64,000 nucleotides of DNA from Planctomycetota bacterium (lineage in GTDB: Bacteria > Planctomycetota > UBA1135 > UBA2386). Below the pieces are notes generated by a model. That model was not told the DNA's origin. It saw only the letters and a program-made list of their open reading frames with translations, and did not search any database. Position 1 is the stretch's first letter. Each line of letters starts with the position of its first letter. The position numbers and the translations under genes were made by a program. The DNA is taken from assembly GCA_028281765.1 (NCBI GenBank), contig JANQJF010000056.1, forward strand, positions 62,001-126,000, read 5' to 3'. This document shows positions 16,885-24,579 of this stretch, piece after piece.

Positions 16885-18408
16885 ATGAAGCCGTTCGAAC
16901 GCGTGTTGGTGGCCAATCGCGGCGAGATCGCCGTGCGGGTCTGCCGTGGGCTCCGCGAGCTCGGGATCACTTCCGTGGTGGTCTACAGCGACGCGGATGC
17001 CGATTCTGTCCATCGAAATGCCGGCGACATCGCCGTGCCGCTGGGCGGTGCGACCGCGACGGAGTCGTATCTGAGCATCGAGAAGATCCTCGAGGCCGCG
17101 AAGCGGAGTGGTGCCGAGGCGATCCACCCGGGCTACGGCTTCCTGAGCGAGAACGCGGCGTTTGTCGATGCGGTCGAGGCCGCCGGGCTCACGTTCATCG
17201 GTCCTGACGGCAAGGCGATGCGCACGCTCGGGAGCAAGCAGGCGGCGCGTGTGGTCGCCGAGGAGGCGGGTGTGCCCGTCGTGCCCGGTGTCGAAGACGC
17301 GGCGAGTGACGAAGAGCTGCTCGAGCACGCGCGCCGCATCGGCTTCCCGGTGCTCGTCAAGGCGAGCGCGGGCGGCGGCGGCAAGGGCATGCGACTCGTC
17401 GACGAGGAGAGCGAGTTCATCGAGGCGCTCAACGCGAGTCGCCGCGAGGCCGAAGCCGCGTTCGGCGACGGCAAGATGCTGTGCGAGAAGCGCATCTTCC
17501 CGGCACGCCACATTGAGATTCAGGTGCTCGCCGACAACCACGGCGACGCGGTGTCGCTGCACGAGCGCGAGTGCTCGGTCCAGCGACGCCACCAGAAGGT
17601 GCTCGAAGAGGCGCCTTCTCCGGTCGTGTCGGAAGAGCTGCGCGCTCGGATGGGCGAGGCGGCCGTGCGGCTGGTCAAGCACGTCGGCTATCGCAACGCG
17701 GGCACCGTCGAGTTCCTGGTCGACGACGACGGCGAGTTCTACTTCCTCGAAGTGAACACGCGCCTGCAGGTCGAGCACCCGGTGACCGAGTGCATCACGG
17801 GGCTCGACCTCGTGCACCTCCAGGTGGCGATCGCGGGCGGCGCGAAGCTCGCGGATCTCCTCGACGGTCGGGACATCTCGCCCCGAGGTCACGCGATCGA
17901 GGCGCGGATCTACGCCGAGGTGCCGGAGCAGGGATACCTGCCCGCCGCGGGCAAGCTGGTCCACGTGCACGAGCCGGAAGGTCCGGGCGTGCGCGTCGAC
18001 TCGGGCGTCGTCAGCGGCACCGAGGTCACGGTGCACTACGACCCGATGCTCGCGAAGCTGATCGTCTTCGCGCCGGACCGCGAGTCCGCGTGCCGGCGCA
18101 TGGTGACGGCGCTCGAGGACAGTCAGTATCTCGGGATCCCGACGAACGTCGACTTCCTGCGCCGCGTCGTCGAGGACCCGAAGTTCATCGAAGGCGACCT
18201 GCGGACGGACTTCTTGGATCTGGCGCCGGAGCTCGCGCGCGGGCCCGAGGACGAGACGCCGGACCTGGCCTACGTCGCGGCGGCGATCGCGCGCACGCTC
18301 GATCCGGCAGGCGGCGTTGCGACCGCGGCCGGAGGCGACGGTTCGGGGCCGCGCCCGAGTGTCTTCCAGAGCTTGACCGGACTGCGCGTCTGGGGAGGTG
18401 CATCGTGA
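16885..18408 (+). CDS. accC: Acyl-CoA carboxylase, biotin carboxylase subunit
   Basis: 507 residues, close to a stand-alone biotin carboxylase of about 450 plus a short tail. It has the FERVLVANRGEIAVRVCRGLRELG start, the ATP-grasp glycine loop KASAGGGGKGMR, the catalytic region HLHERECSVQRRHQK-like (here LHERECSVQRRHQKVLEEAP), FLEVNTRLQVEHPVTE, and HAIEARIYAE. It carboxylates biotin on the carrier protein using ATP and bicarbonate. It is translationally coupled (GTGA overlap) to the biotin carrier gene. The carboxyltransferase subunit is not in the window, so acetyl-, propionyl- or methylcrotonyl-CoA specificity cannot be told. The tail after residue 450 is Ala/Pro-rich. Confidence 0.93.
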   Translation: MKPFERVLVANRGEIAVRVCRGLRELGITSVVVYSDADADSVHRNAGDIAVPLGGATATESYLSIEKILEAAKRSGAEAIHPGYGFLSENAAFVDAVEAAGLTFIGPDGKAMRTLGSKQAARVVAEEAGVPVVPGVEDAASDEELLEHARRIGFPVLVKASAGGGGKGMRLVDEESEFIEALNASRREAEAAFGDGKMLCEKRIFPARHIEIQVLADNHGDAVSLHERECSVQRRHQKVLEEAPSPVVSEELRARMGEAAVRLVKHVGYRNAGTVEFLVDDDGEFYFLEVNTRLQVEHPVTECITGLDLVHLQVAIAGGAKLADLLDGRDISPRGHAIEARIYAEVPEQGYLPAAGKLVHVHEPEGPGVRVDSGVVSGTEVTVHYDPMLAKLIVFAPDRESACRRMVTALEDSQYLGIPTNVDFLRRVVEDPKFIEGDLRTDFLDLAPELARGPEDETPDLAYVAAAIARTLDPAGGVATAAGGDGSGPRPSVFQSLTGLRVWGGAS

Positions 18409-18896
18409 GCTGGAATCGTGAGTTCGTGCACGGTGACGATTCGCGACGCGTCGCGTGTCGTCGGATCGAGGGTGACCTGTTCGAAGTCCTCGTCGGAGAT
18501 ACGCGCTACGAGGTGCGTGCCTCCCGGCTGACCGGTGGCCGAGTCGGCCTCGAGTTCGACGGGCGACGCCACGTCGCCGCGGCCGCGCCGCTCGGCGGTG
18601 GGTCGGTGCAGGTACGCGTCGACGGTCGGACCTGGTCGCTCAAGGCCCGCAGCGGCGGTCGTGGCGGTGGCAGCGACGCCGCGTCCGGCGAGCTGCGCGC
18701 GCCGATGACCGGGACGCTCCTGTCGGTCGCGGTCGAGGTCGGTCAGAAGGTCGCGGTCGGCGACGCCGTCGCGGTCGTCACCGCGATGAAGATGGAGCAC
18801 AAGCTCGTCGCGGAGATCGAGGGGGAGGTCGCCGAGATCGGCGCCGCGCCTGGCGACAACGTCGACGAAGGCGCGCTGATCGTGCGCATCGAGTGA
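18405..18896 (+). CDS. Biotin carboxyl carrier protein of the acyl-CoA carboxylase
   Basis: 163 residues. The GTG start at 18405 overlaps the TGA of the biotin carboxylase. The C-terminal 70 residues are a biotinyl domain with the AMKM motif (biotinylated lysine 129) inside VVTAMKMEHKLVAEIEGEV. Residues 1-85 form a small beta-rich domain resembling the domain that bridges carrier and carboxylase in propionyl/methylcrotonyl-type carboxylases. A flexible Gly/Ser/Arg linker (RSGGRGGGSD) connects the two. The stop overlaps the start of the JAMM gene (TGATG). Confidence 0.93.
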   Translation: MSWNREFVHGDDSRRVACRRIEGDLFEVLVGDTRYEVRASRLTGGRVGLEFDGRRHVAAAAPLGGGSVQVRVDGRTWSLKARSGGRGGGSDAASGELRAPMTGTLLSVAVEVGQKVAVGDAVAVVTAMKMEHKLVAEIEGEVAEIGAAPGDNVDEGALIVRIE

Positions 18897-19300
18897 TGCG
18901 TCTGCGGCTCGTGGAGTCGCAGCGGTGCCAGCTCGAAGCTTGGGCCCGTGAGTGTGCGCCGCGCGAGGCGTGTGGGTTGCTGCTCGGCGACACGTGCGAC
19001 GGCGAGATCCGAGTCGATCGGGTCACGCTCGGTCGAAACCTCGCGCCCGAGGGCATCGATGACGCCTTCGTGCTCGATCCGATGCACACCGTGGCGGTCG
19101 ACCGAGAGTCTCGACGCCATGGATGCGGGATCGTCGGCATCTGGCATTCGCACCCGCGCTCCCCGGCCGAGCTGTCGGCGCGCGACCGCGAGCACGCGGC
19201 TCGCGACTGGTGTCACATGGTCGTGTCGCTCGCAAGCGAGTCGGTCGACATTCGCACGTGGCGCCGCGACGGTGCGGGTTTCGTCCAAATCCACGACTAG
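18896..19300 (+). CDS. JAMM/MPN+ metalloprotease (Mov34/PAD-1 family)
   Basis: 134 residues, the size of a minimal bacterial JAMM protein. The zinc-site signature is complete: E24 in PREACGLLLG, then WHSHPRSPAELSARD with H84, H86, S94 and D97. Bacterial JAMM proteins cleave C-terminal extensions from ThiS/MoaD/CysO-like ubiquitin-fold sulfur carriers, or release amino acids from them. A rhodanese-E1-like enzyme lies 1.6 kb downstream, consistent with a sulfur-carrier pathway, but no ubiquitin-like carrier is seen here. ATG 18896 overlaps the preceding stop. GTG 18893 is one codon upstream. Confidence 0.88.
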   Translation: MRLRLVESQRCQLEAWARECAPREACGLLLGDTCDGEIRVDRVTLGRNLAPEGIDDAFVLDPMHTVAVDRESRRHGCGIVGIWHSHPRSPAELSARDREHAARDWCHMVVSLASESVDIRTWRRDGAGFVQIHD

Positions 19301-19303
19301 AAT
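19298..19303 (+). promoter_or_regulatory. -10-like hexamer TAGAAT containing the JAMM stop codon
   Basis: TAGAAT begins with the JAMM gene's own TAG stop and ends 8 nt before the sulfatase ATG at 19312. No Shine-Dalgarno sequence intervenes. Confidence 0.45.
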
Positions 19304-19311
19304 CCCGGGCG

Positions 19312-20814
19312 ATGCTTCGCTTCACCGCTCTCAGCTTGCTCGTGGCCTGCGCCGGACCTGCGCAGTCGACCGAAGACACCCCGCCGAACGTCGTCTACAT
19401 CCTCGCCGACGACATGGGCGTGGGGGACGTGTCGTGCTTCAACCCGAACTCCGCGTGGAAGACCGAGCACATCGACCGGCTCGCGTCGCAGGGCATGCGC
19501 TTCACCGACGCGCACTCGGGCTCGAGCGTCTGCACGCCGACGCGCTACGGGATCCTGACGGGTCGCTACTCCTGGCGCTCGCGTCTCAAGCGCGGCGTGC
19601 TGGGCGGGGGATCGCCGCACTTGATCGATCCGAAGCGGATGACGGTCGCGTCGTTCCTCGCGCAGCACGGCTACCACTCGGCGTGCATCGGCAAGTGGCA
19701 TCTCGGCATGGACTTCACGAAGCAGGCCGAGGCGAAGAAGAAGATCGACTTCGAGGGACCCGTGACGAACGGCCCCGACGTGCTCGGCTTCGACCACTAC
19801 TACTGCCACAACGGATCGCTCGACATGGCGCCGTACGTCTACGTCGAGGACGGCCGCATCACCGCGCCGCCCGACCGCACGACGGTCAACAAGGACTACC
19901 AGGGCTTCTGGCGGAAGGGGCAGACCGGCGCGGACTTCGTGCACGAAGACGTGCTGCCGAACTTCACGCGGCGTGGTGTCGCGTACGTCGAAGAACGGGC
20001 GAAGACCGGCGAGCCGTTCTTCCTCTACCTGCCGCTACCCGCGCCGCACACGCCGATCCTGCCGACCGAGGAGTATCGCGGTCGCAGCAAGACCAATCCG
20101 TACGGCGACTTCGTCCTGCAGGTCGACGCGACGGTCGGCGCGCTGATGAAAGCCGTCGAGGACGGCGGCGTCGCCGACAACACGATCTTCATCGTGACGT
20201 GCGACAACGGCTGTTCGCCGCGCGCCAAGTTCGACGAGCTCGCGACGTTCGGTCATCACCCGAGTGGGCCGTTCCGCGGGCACAAGGCGGACATCTTCGA
20301 AGGCGGACACCGCGTGCCGTTCGTCGTGCGCTGGCCCGCGCGCGTCGAGGCGGGGAAGCAGTGCGATCAGACGATTTGCTTGACGGACCTGATGCGCACG
20401 TGCGCGGACGCGCTCGGCGCGGAGCTGCCCGAGGCGGCCGGCGTCGATAGCGTCAGCTTCTTCCCCGCACTCGTCGGGTCCGCGGACGACGCGCTGCGCG
20501 AAGCGACGGTGCACCACTCGGTCAACGGATCGTTCGCGATTCGCCAGGGCCGGTGGAAGCTCATCCTGTGCCCGGGGTCGGGTGGGTGGAGCGCGCCCAA
20601 GCCGGGTCCGGCGTGGAAGCAGGACCTGCCGCGAATGCAGCTCTACGACCTCGAGTCCGATCCCGGCGAGCGCGACAACGTCGCGGCCACGAACGAAGAG
20701 CGGGTCGAGCAGATGATTGCGCTGCTCGGCGATTACGTCGAACGCGGGCGGAGCACGCCGGGCCCGAACCAGACCAACGAGGGCAAGATCGACTACCTGC
20801 CCAAGAAGCGCTGA
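19312..20814 (+). CDS. Sulfatase (arylsulfatase A-like), predicted lipoprotein
   Basis: 500 residues. The N-terminus MLRFTALSLLVAC has a lipobox-like LVAC (C13). The alkaline-phosphatase-fold sulfatase domain starts with NVVYILADDMGVGDVSCFN (metal aspartates). The formylglycine motif CTPTR is at 74-78, followed by YGILTGRYSWRS. Also present are GKWHLG and the CDNG metal site. The modified cysteine hydrolyses sulfate esters, typically of polysaccharides in planctomycetes; substrate unknown. An anaerobic or aerobic formylglycine-generating enzyme must be encoded elsewhere. The frame extends upstream into the JAMM gene, but that part is a shadow. Confidence 0.92.
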   Translation: MLRFTALSLLVACAGPAQSTEDTPPNVVYILADDMGVGDVSCFNPNSAWKTEHIDRLASQGMRFTDAHSGSSVCTPTRYGILTGRYSWRSRLKRGVLGGGSPHLIDPKRMTVASFLAQHGYHSACIGKWHLGMDFTKQAEAKKKIDFEGPVTNGPDVLGFDHYYCHNGSLDMAPYVYVEDGRITAPPDRTTVNKDYQGFWRKGQTGADFVHEDVLPNFTRRGVAYVEERAKTGEPFFLYLPLPAPHTPILPTEEYRGRSKTNPYGDFVLQVDATVGALMKAVEDGGVADNTIFIVTCDNGCSPRAKFDELATFGHHPSGPFRGHKADIFEGGHRVPFVVRWPARVEAGKQCDQTICLTDLMRTCADALGAELPEAAGVDSVSFFPALVGSADDALREATVHHSVNGSFAIRQGRWKLILCPGSGGWSAPKPGPAWKQDLPRMQLYDLESDPGERDNVAATNEERVEQMIALLGDYVERGRSTPGPNQTNEGKIDYLPKKR

Positions 20815-20859
20815 ATCTGGGCACTGGTCGAGACCGACGCTCTGGGTGACGATGTCCGG

Positions 20860-22023
20860 ATGGCCGCCAAGGACCAACGCATCGCCCAGCTCCGCGCCGA
20901 GATCCCCGAGGTCTCGCCGAAGGAGGCCTTCGAGGCGCAGCAGCGCGGCGCGGTGTTGATCGACGTCCGTGAGCCGGACGAGGTCGCGCAGGGTAGCCCG
21001 CCCGAGGCGCTTCGGATCGTGCGTGGCTTCCTCGAGCTGCGCGTCGAGGCGGCCGTCGAGGACAAGGACGCGACCGTGCACGTGATGTGCGCGGGCGGCG
21101 TGCGTTCGCTGTTCGCGGCCGAAGGCTTGCGGCAGCTCGGCTACACCGACGTCCACTCCGTCGCCGGTGGCTTCAACAAGTGGAAGCAGGACGGCCTGCC
21201 GGTCGACGTGCCGAAGGTCCTGTCCGACGCGGACCGCGAGCGCTTCGGCCGGCACCTGCTGATGCCCGAGGTCGGCGAAGAGGGGCAGCAGAAGCTGCTC
21301 GACGCGAGCGTGCTGCTCGTCGGCGCGGGCGGACTCGGTTCGCCGGCCGCGCTCTACCTCGCAGCGGCCGGCATTGGTCGCCTCGGCATCGTCGATGACG
21401 ACGTCGTCGACCGCTCGAACCTGCAGCGGCAGATCCTGCATACGGATGCCCGCGTCGGCATGCCGAAGGTCCAGTCCGCCGGCGCGACGCTCCAGGCGCT
21501 CAACCCGACCGTGAACGTCGAGCAGCACGGCGTGCGGCTCGTGCGCGACAACGTCGAGGAGATCTTCCGCGGCTATGACGTCATCGTCGACGGCGCGGAC
21601 AACTTCGCCACGCGCTACCTGGTCAACGACGCGTGCGTCAAGCTGGGGCTGCCGAACGTGCACGGCTCGATCTTCCGGTTCGAGGGGCAGGTGTCGGTGT
21701 TCTGGCCGAAGTACCCGGGGCGCCGCGGCCCGTGCTATCGGTGCCTCTACGCGGAACCGCCGCCGCCGGAGCTCGCACCGTCGTGCGCGGAGGCCGGCGT
21801 GCTCGGCGTGTTGCCCGGAGTCATCGGCACCCTCGAGGCGATCGAAGCGATCAAGCTGATCCTCGGCATCGGGGACCCGCTCGTCGGCCGGCTGTTGCAC
21901 TACGACGCGCTCCGGCAGCGCTTCAGCGAGCTCGAGCTCGGGCCCAATCCGAAGTGCGCCTATTGCCGGGACGGCGTCGAGTTCCCGGGGTACGTCGACT
22001 ACGAGGGCTTCTGCTCGGCGTGA
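20860..22023 (+). CDS. Rhodanese-ThiF/MoeB fusion (E1-like adenylyltransferase)
   Basis: 387 residues. Residues 15-115 are a rhodanese domain with catalytic C77 in MCAGGVRS. Residues 120-387 are a MoeB/ThiF-type adenylyltransferase with the nucleotide loop GAGGLGSP (155-162), R190 region SNLQRQ, CAEAGVLG (candidate thioester cysteine 309) and a zinc site made of C292, C295, C366 and C369. It should adenylate the C-terminal glycine of a ubiquitin-like sulfur carrier and thiocarboxylate it using sulfur from the rhodanese. In MOCS3-type proteins the rhodanese is C-terminal; here it is N-terminal. Likely works with the nearby JAMM protease. Confidence 0.92.
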   Translation: MAAKDQRIAQLRAEIPEVSPKEAFEAQQRGAVLIDVREPDEVAQGSPPEALRIVRGFLELRVEAAVEDKDATVHVMCAGGVRSLFAAEGLRQLGYTDVHSVAGGFNKWKQDGLPVDVPKVLSDADRERFGRHLLMPEVGEEGQQKLLDASVLLVGAGGLGSPAALYLAAAGIGRLGIVDDDVVDRSNLQRQILHTDARVGMPKVQSAGATLQALNPTVNVEQHGVRLVRDNVEEIFRGYDVIVDGADNFATRYLVNDACVKLGLPNVHGSIFRFEGQVSVFWPKYPGRRGPCYRCLYAEPPPPELAPSCAEAGVLGVLPGVIGTLEAIEAIKLILGIGDPLVGRLLHYDALRQRFSELELGPNPKCAYCRDGVEFPGYVDYEGFCSA

Positions 22024-22030
22024 TGTGATG

Positions 22031-22059
22031 ACCGCCTCGGGAGATTCTCCCCTGGCGGT
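22031..22059 (+). terminator. Hairpin after the rhodanese-ThiF gene
   Basis: ACCGCC (22031-22036) pairs with GGCGGT (22054-22059), and inside it GGGAG (22039-22043) pairs with CTCCC (22047-22051) around an ATT loop. It starts 7 bp after the stop. There is no real T tract (only TTACCC), so termination is probable but not certain. Confidence 0.5.
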
Positions 22060-22127
22060 TACCCACCCCCGGCTTACGGCATAGCGGTTCGTCGAAGCCT
22101 CTCTCTCACGCTTCGTCCCGCACCATC

Positions 22128-22133
22128 GAGGAG
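22128..22133 (+). promoter_or_regulatory. Shine-Dalgarno GAGGAG
   Basis: GAGGAG lies 6 nt before the GTG at 22140 and decides that start codon. This gene uses a classical ribosome-binding site, unlike many neighbours. Confidence 0.6.
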
Positions 22134-22139
22134 TTTCTC

Positions 22140-23174
22140 GTGTCAGCGAGTCATCGCTTTGCGCTCTCGTTCTGTCTCGGTTTCTTGGCGCTGAGTTCCG
22201 ACGGGGCGGCGCAGTGTTCGGGAGGGGGCCCCCAGTCGGCACCGGGGCCCGGGACGATCACCCCGCCGGGATGGGGCCAGCGGAACCCCGGGCCGGGCGA
22301 CACCACGCCCAGGAACCCCGGTGGACCCGCGTCGCCAGGAGCGCCGGGCCCGCGTGCTCCGGGCGGCGGACCCTCGACCGGAGGACCCGGCGGTGGTCCG
22401 CGCACCGGTGGACCGACGGGTGGCGGCCTCGCGGGCCCGCCGACCGGTGGCGGGGGCGGACCGATGACCGGTGCGCCGATCGTGTTCGAGCGCGGCGAGT
22501 CGAGTGAGGACGCGCTGGAGATCGATTGGAAGTTCCCGACTCCGAAGAACGCGACCGGCCAGGCGCTGAGTCGCGACAAGGCATTCGAGGAGATCATCGG
22601 CTCCGATCCGCGGCCGCTGCTGATCGTTCGCGAGTGCGACAAGTGCCAGGGCACCGAGCGTGCGCTGCTGAACGCGCACAAGAACAACGAGCGCATTCAG
22701 CTGATGACGCGCTGGTTCCACTGCGTGCGTCTGCCGAACCACGTGTGGGATCCGACGCATCCGTTCTTCCACGTGTTCGACGGCATGGGTGACGCGCACC
22801 TGTTCTTGACGACGCGCGATCTCGAGCTGTCGATTCCGTTCAACGGGGTGCAAACCCAGTCCGTGCTCTGGAAGGGCATGCGCAAGGTCCTGGCCGCGGA
22901 ATACCGGAAGGACTCGAAGTCGGCGGTCACGAAGCTCGTCAAGCACCTCGACACCTACGACAAGCTCGACGCGAAGGTCAAAGACGCGCTCGCGCAGTTC
23001 GACCGCGCGCTCGAGAATCACGGCCCGAAGTCGTCGCGCTACAAGAAGGCGAAGAAGCGTCTCGACAAGGAGCGTGCGGCACTCGCGGTCGCGAAGAAGC
23101 GCGAGCGCAAGCTGTCGGATCTCGTCTTGAAGAGCGGCGTCGGCGTCCTCGACACGAAGCCGAAGAAGGACTGA
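22140..23174 (+). CDS. Secreted Gly/Pro-rich protein with thioredoxin-like segment, unknown function
   Basis: 344 residues. A signal peptide (HRFALSFCLGFLALSSDGAAQ) is followed by a low-complexity Gly/Pro/Thr-rich stretch at 26-115, made of GGP and PGG repeats. The globular part from 125 has a strand-CxxC arrangement (RPLLIVRECDKCQGTERAL) reminiscent of a thioredoxin fold active site. It ends with a Lys-rich helical coiled region (RYKKAKKRLDKERAALAVAKKRERKL). Translated from GTG with a good GAGGAG site. Only 2 bp separate it from the next gene, so the pair is an operon. Redox or metal binding at the CxxC is possible; nothing firmer can be said. Confidence 0.75.
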   Translation: MSASHRFALSFCLGFLALSSDGAAQCSGGGPQSAPGPGTITPPGWGQRNPGPGDTTPRNPGGPASPGAPGPRAPGGGPSTGGPGGGPRTGGPTGGGLAGPPTGGGGGPMTGAPIVFERGESSEDALEIDWKFPTPKNATGQALSRDKAFEEIIGSDPRPLLIVRECDKCQGTERALLNAHKNNERIQLMTRWFHCVRLPNHVWDPTHPFFHVFDGMGDAHLFLTTRDLELSIPFNGVQTQSVLWKGMRKVLAAEYRKDSKSAVTKLVKHLDTYDKLDAKVKDALAQFDRALENHGPKSSRYKKAKKRLDKERAALAVAKKRERKLSDLVLKSGVGVLDTKPKKD

Positions 23175-23176
23175 CG

Positions 23177-24412
23177 ATGCGCACGTTCCGCGGTCGATTC
23201 TGGATCGGCTTGGTCTGGATGGCGTCCATCGCGTCGATTCCCGCGCAGGATCAAGCGCGGGGTTCGACCGCCGGCGTGGATCCATACACCCGCGGTGAGT
23301 CCAAGCGCATCGAGCGAGCCGGATACACGAGTATCGGCAAGTTCGACTGGGCCCCGGGCCAGACCACCGAGCAGATCGAGGGAGTCCTCGGGAAGCTTCC
23401 GTACTGCTGGATCGAGACCGAACACTTTCGGATCTGTTCGACTGCGCCGGCCTACAAGCTGCGCGATTCGAACGAGCGCAAGCGCATCGGACGCGAGCTC
23501 AAGCAGCTGAAGAAGAAGCTCCCGCTCGTGAAACCGCGCACCAAGACGCTCGATCGGTGGCTGCGCGCGCATCTGATCGCGCAGCGCTGCGAGGACCTCT
23601 ACGCGGACTTCGCGAAGCGCGTCGGCGTGACCGACGACGACTTCCCGGCGCGCCGCCCGATGCGCTTGATCGATCGCGAGATGGGGAGCGGGCCGTATCT
23701 CGGCCAGCCGGGGAAGTACCTGGTGATGATCTTCGAGAAGGAAGCGAGCTACGTGCGATACACCGAGCGCTTCCTTCGTGAGCGGTGGGATCACTCGCGT
23801 CGCAAGCAGGTCGGCAGAGACGAGTGCATGTGGTTCGGAACCGCGCTCGAGCTGACGACCGAGATGGGGGAGACGGACGACGCGCTCCAGGCGCATCTCG
23901 TCTACAACGTCGTGTCCAACCTCGTCGACGGCTTCAAGGAGTTCCGTCACGTGACGCCGACGTGGCTTCGCTACGGGATCGCGTCGTGGTACGTGCGTGA
24001 CGTGCTGCCGGATCACAGCATCTTCGAGCGCTCGGATCTCGTCGAACCGGACATGCGCGGCGTCACCGATTGGCATCCCCGCGTGTTCCGGCTGGTGAAG
24101 AACGGCGGCGCGACGCGCATCGCGGAGCTCGTCGGCCGCGTCGGCTGCGAGCAATTCCAGTTCCGCGACTACATGCTGTCGTGGTCACTCGTCGACTACC
24201 TGCTCACGCGCCGGGCGAAGGACTTCCCCGCGTTCCTCGGCCGCTACAAGTCACCGGTCGACGGCTACTCGAGTTCCCGCCAGGTGAAGGCCGAAGAACT
24301 CCTGCGCCATCAGGCGAGCGCGATGGAGGCCGCGTTGTCGTACGACGCGGAGGCGCTCGAGGCGGCGTGGTCGAAGTGGGTTCGGAAGGCGTACCGGAAG
24401 CGGCGCAGCTGA
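23177..24412 (+). CDS. Secreted protein, possibly DUF1570/peptidase-like, unknown function
   Basis: 411 residues. The signal peptide (FWIGLVWMASIASIPAQ) is followed by an alpha/beta protein with a Lys-rich helix (GRELKQLKKKLPLVKPRTKTLDRW) and a core ALQAHLVYNVVSNLVDGF followed by TPTWLRYGIASWYVRD. That core sits where planctomycete DUF1570-type proteins carry a zinc-protease HExxH helix and a downstream WxxEGxA segment. Here the HExxH is not intact, so it may be an inactive relative (inference). It lies 2 bp after the CxxC protein and was probably co-expressed with it. Confidence 0.72.
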   Translation: MRTFRGRFWIGLVWMASIASIPAQDQARGSTAGVDPYTRGESKRIERAGYTSIGKFDWAPGQTTEQIEGVLGKLPYCWIETEHFRICSTAPAYKLRDSNERKRIGRELKQLKKKLPLVKPRTKTLDRWLRAHLIAQRCEDLYADFAKRVGVTDDDFPARRPMRLIDREMGSGPYLGQPGKYLVMIFEKEASYVRYTERFLRERWDHSRRKQVGRDECMWFGTALELTTEMGETDDALQAHLVYNVVSNLVDGFKEFRHVTPTWLRYGIASWYVRDVLPDHSIFERSDLVEPDMRGVTDWHPRVFRLVKNGGATRIAELVGRVGCEQFQFRDYMLSWSLVDYLLTRRAKDFPAFLGRYKSPVDGYSSSRQVKAEELLRHQASAMEAALSYDAEALEAAWSKWVRKAYRKRRS

Positions 24413-24432
24413 AACTCCCGAAAGGGTGAGTT
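24413..24432 (+). terminator. Possible GAAA-loop hairpin terminator
   Basis: Starting right after the stop, AACTC (24413-24417) pairs with GAGTT (24428-24432) around a CC-GAAA-GG loop with a two-base bulge. It has no T tract, so support is weak. Confidence 0.35.
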
Positions 24433-24579
24433 ACAGCCTCCCGAGTGTCCAGTCGACGACGGAGCCGAGGTCACCGAGCGGAGAGAGACGGTGGGTTGGG
24501 TGGCCCAGGCCCCGCTTGACGCGGCGGTGCGGTTGCGCGAGCTTTGGTGTTTCGACGTCTTTGAGAACAAGGGGTCGTC

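Noticed and set aside
16705-18036. Upstream extension of the RTX gene to a 1169-residue protein
   Set aside because: The extra 440 residues are antisense to biotin carboxylase and His/Arg/Ala-rich, as expected of a GC-rich shadow frame. A clear signal peptide starts at 16704.
19123-19311. N-terminal extension of the first sulfatase by 63 residues
   Set aside because: The region is the end of the JAMM gene in another frame. The signal peptide and lipobox begin at 19312.
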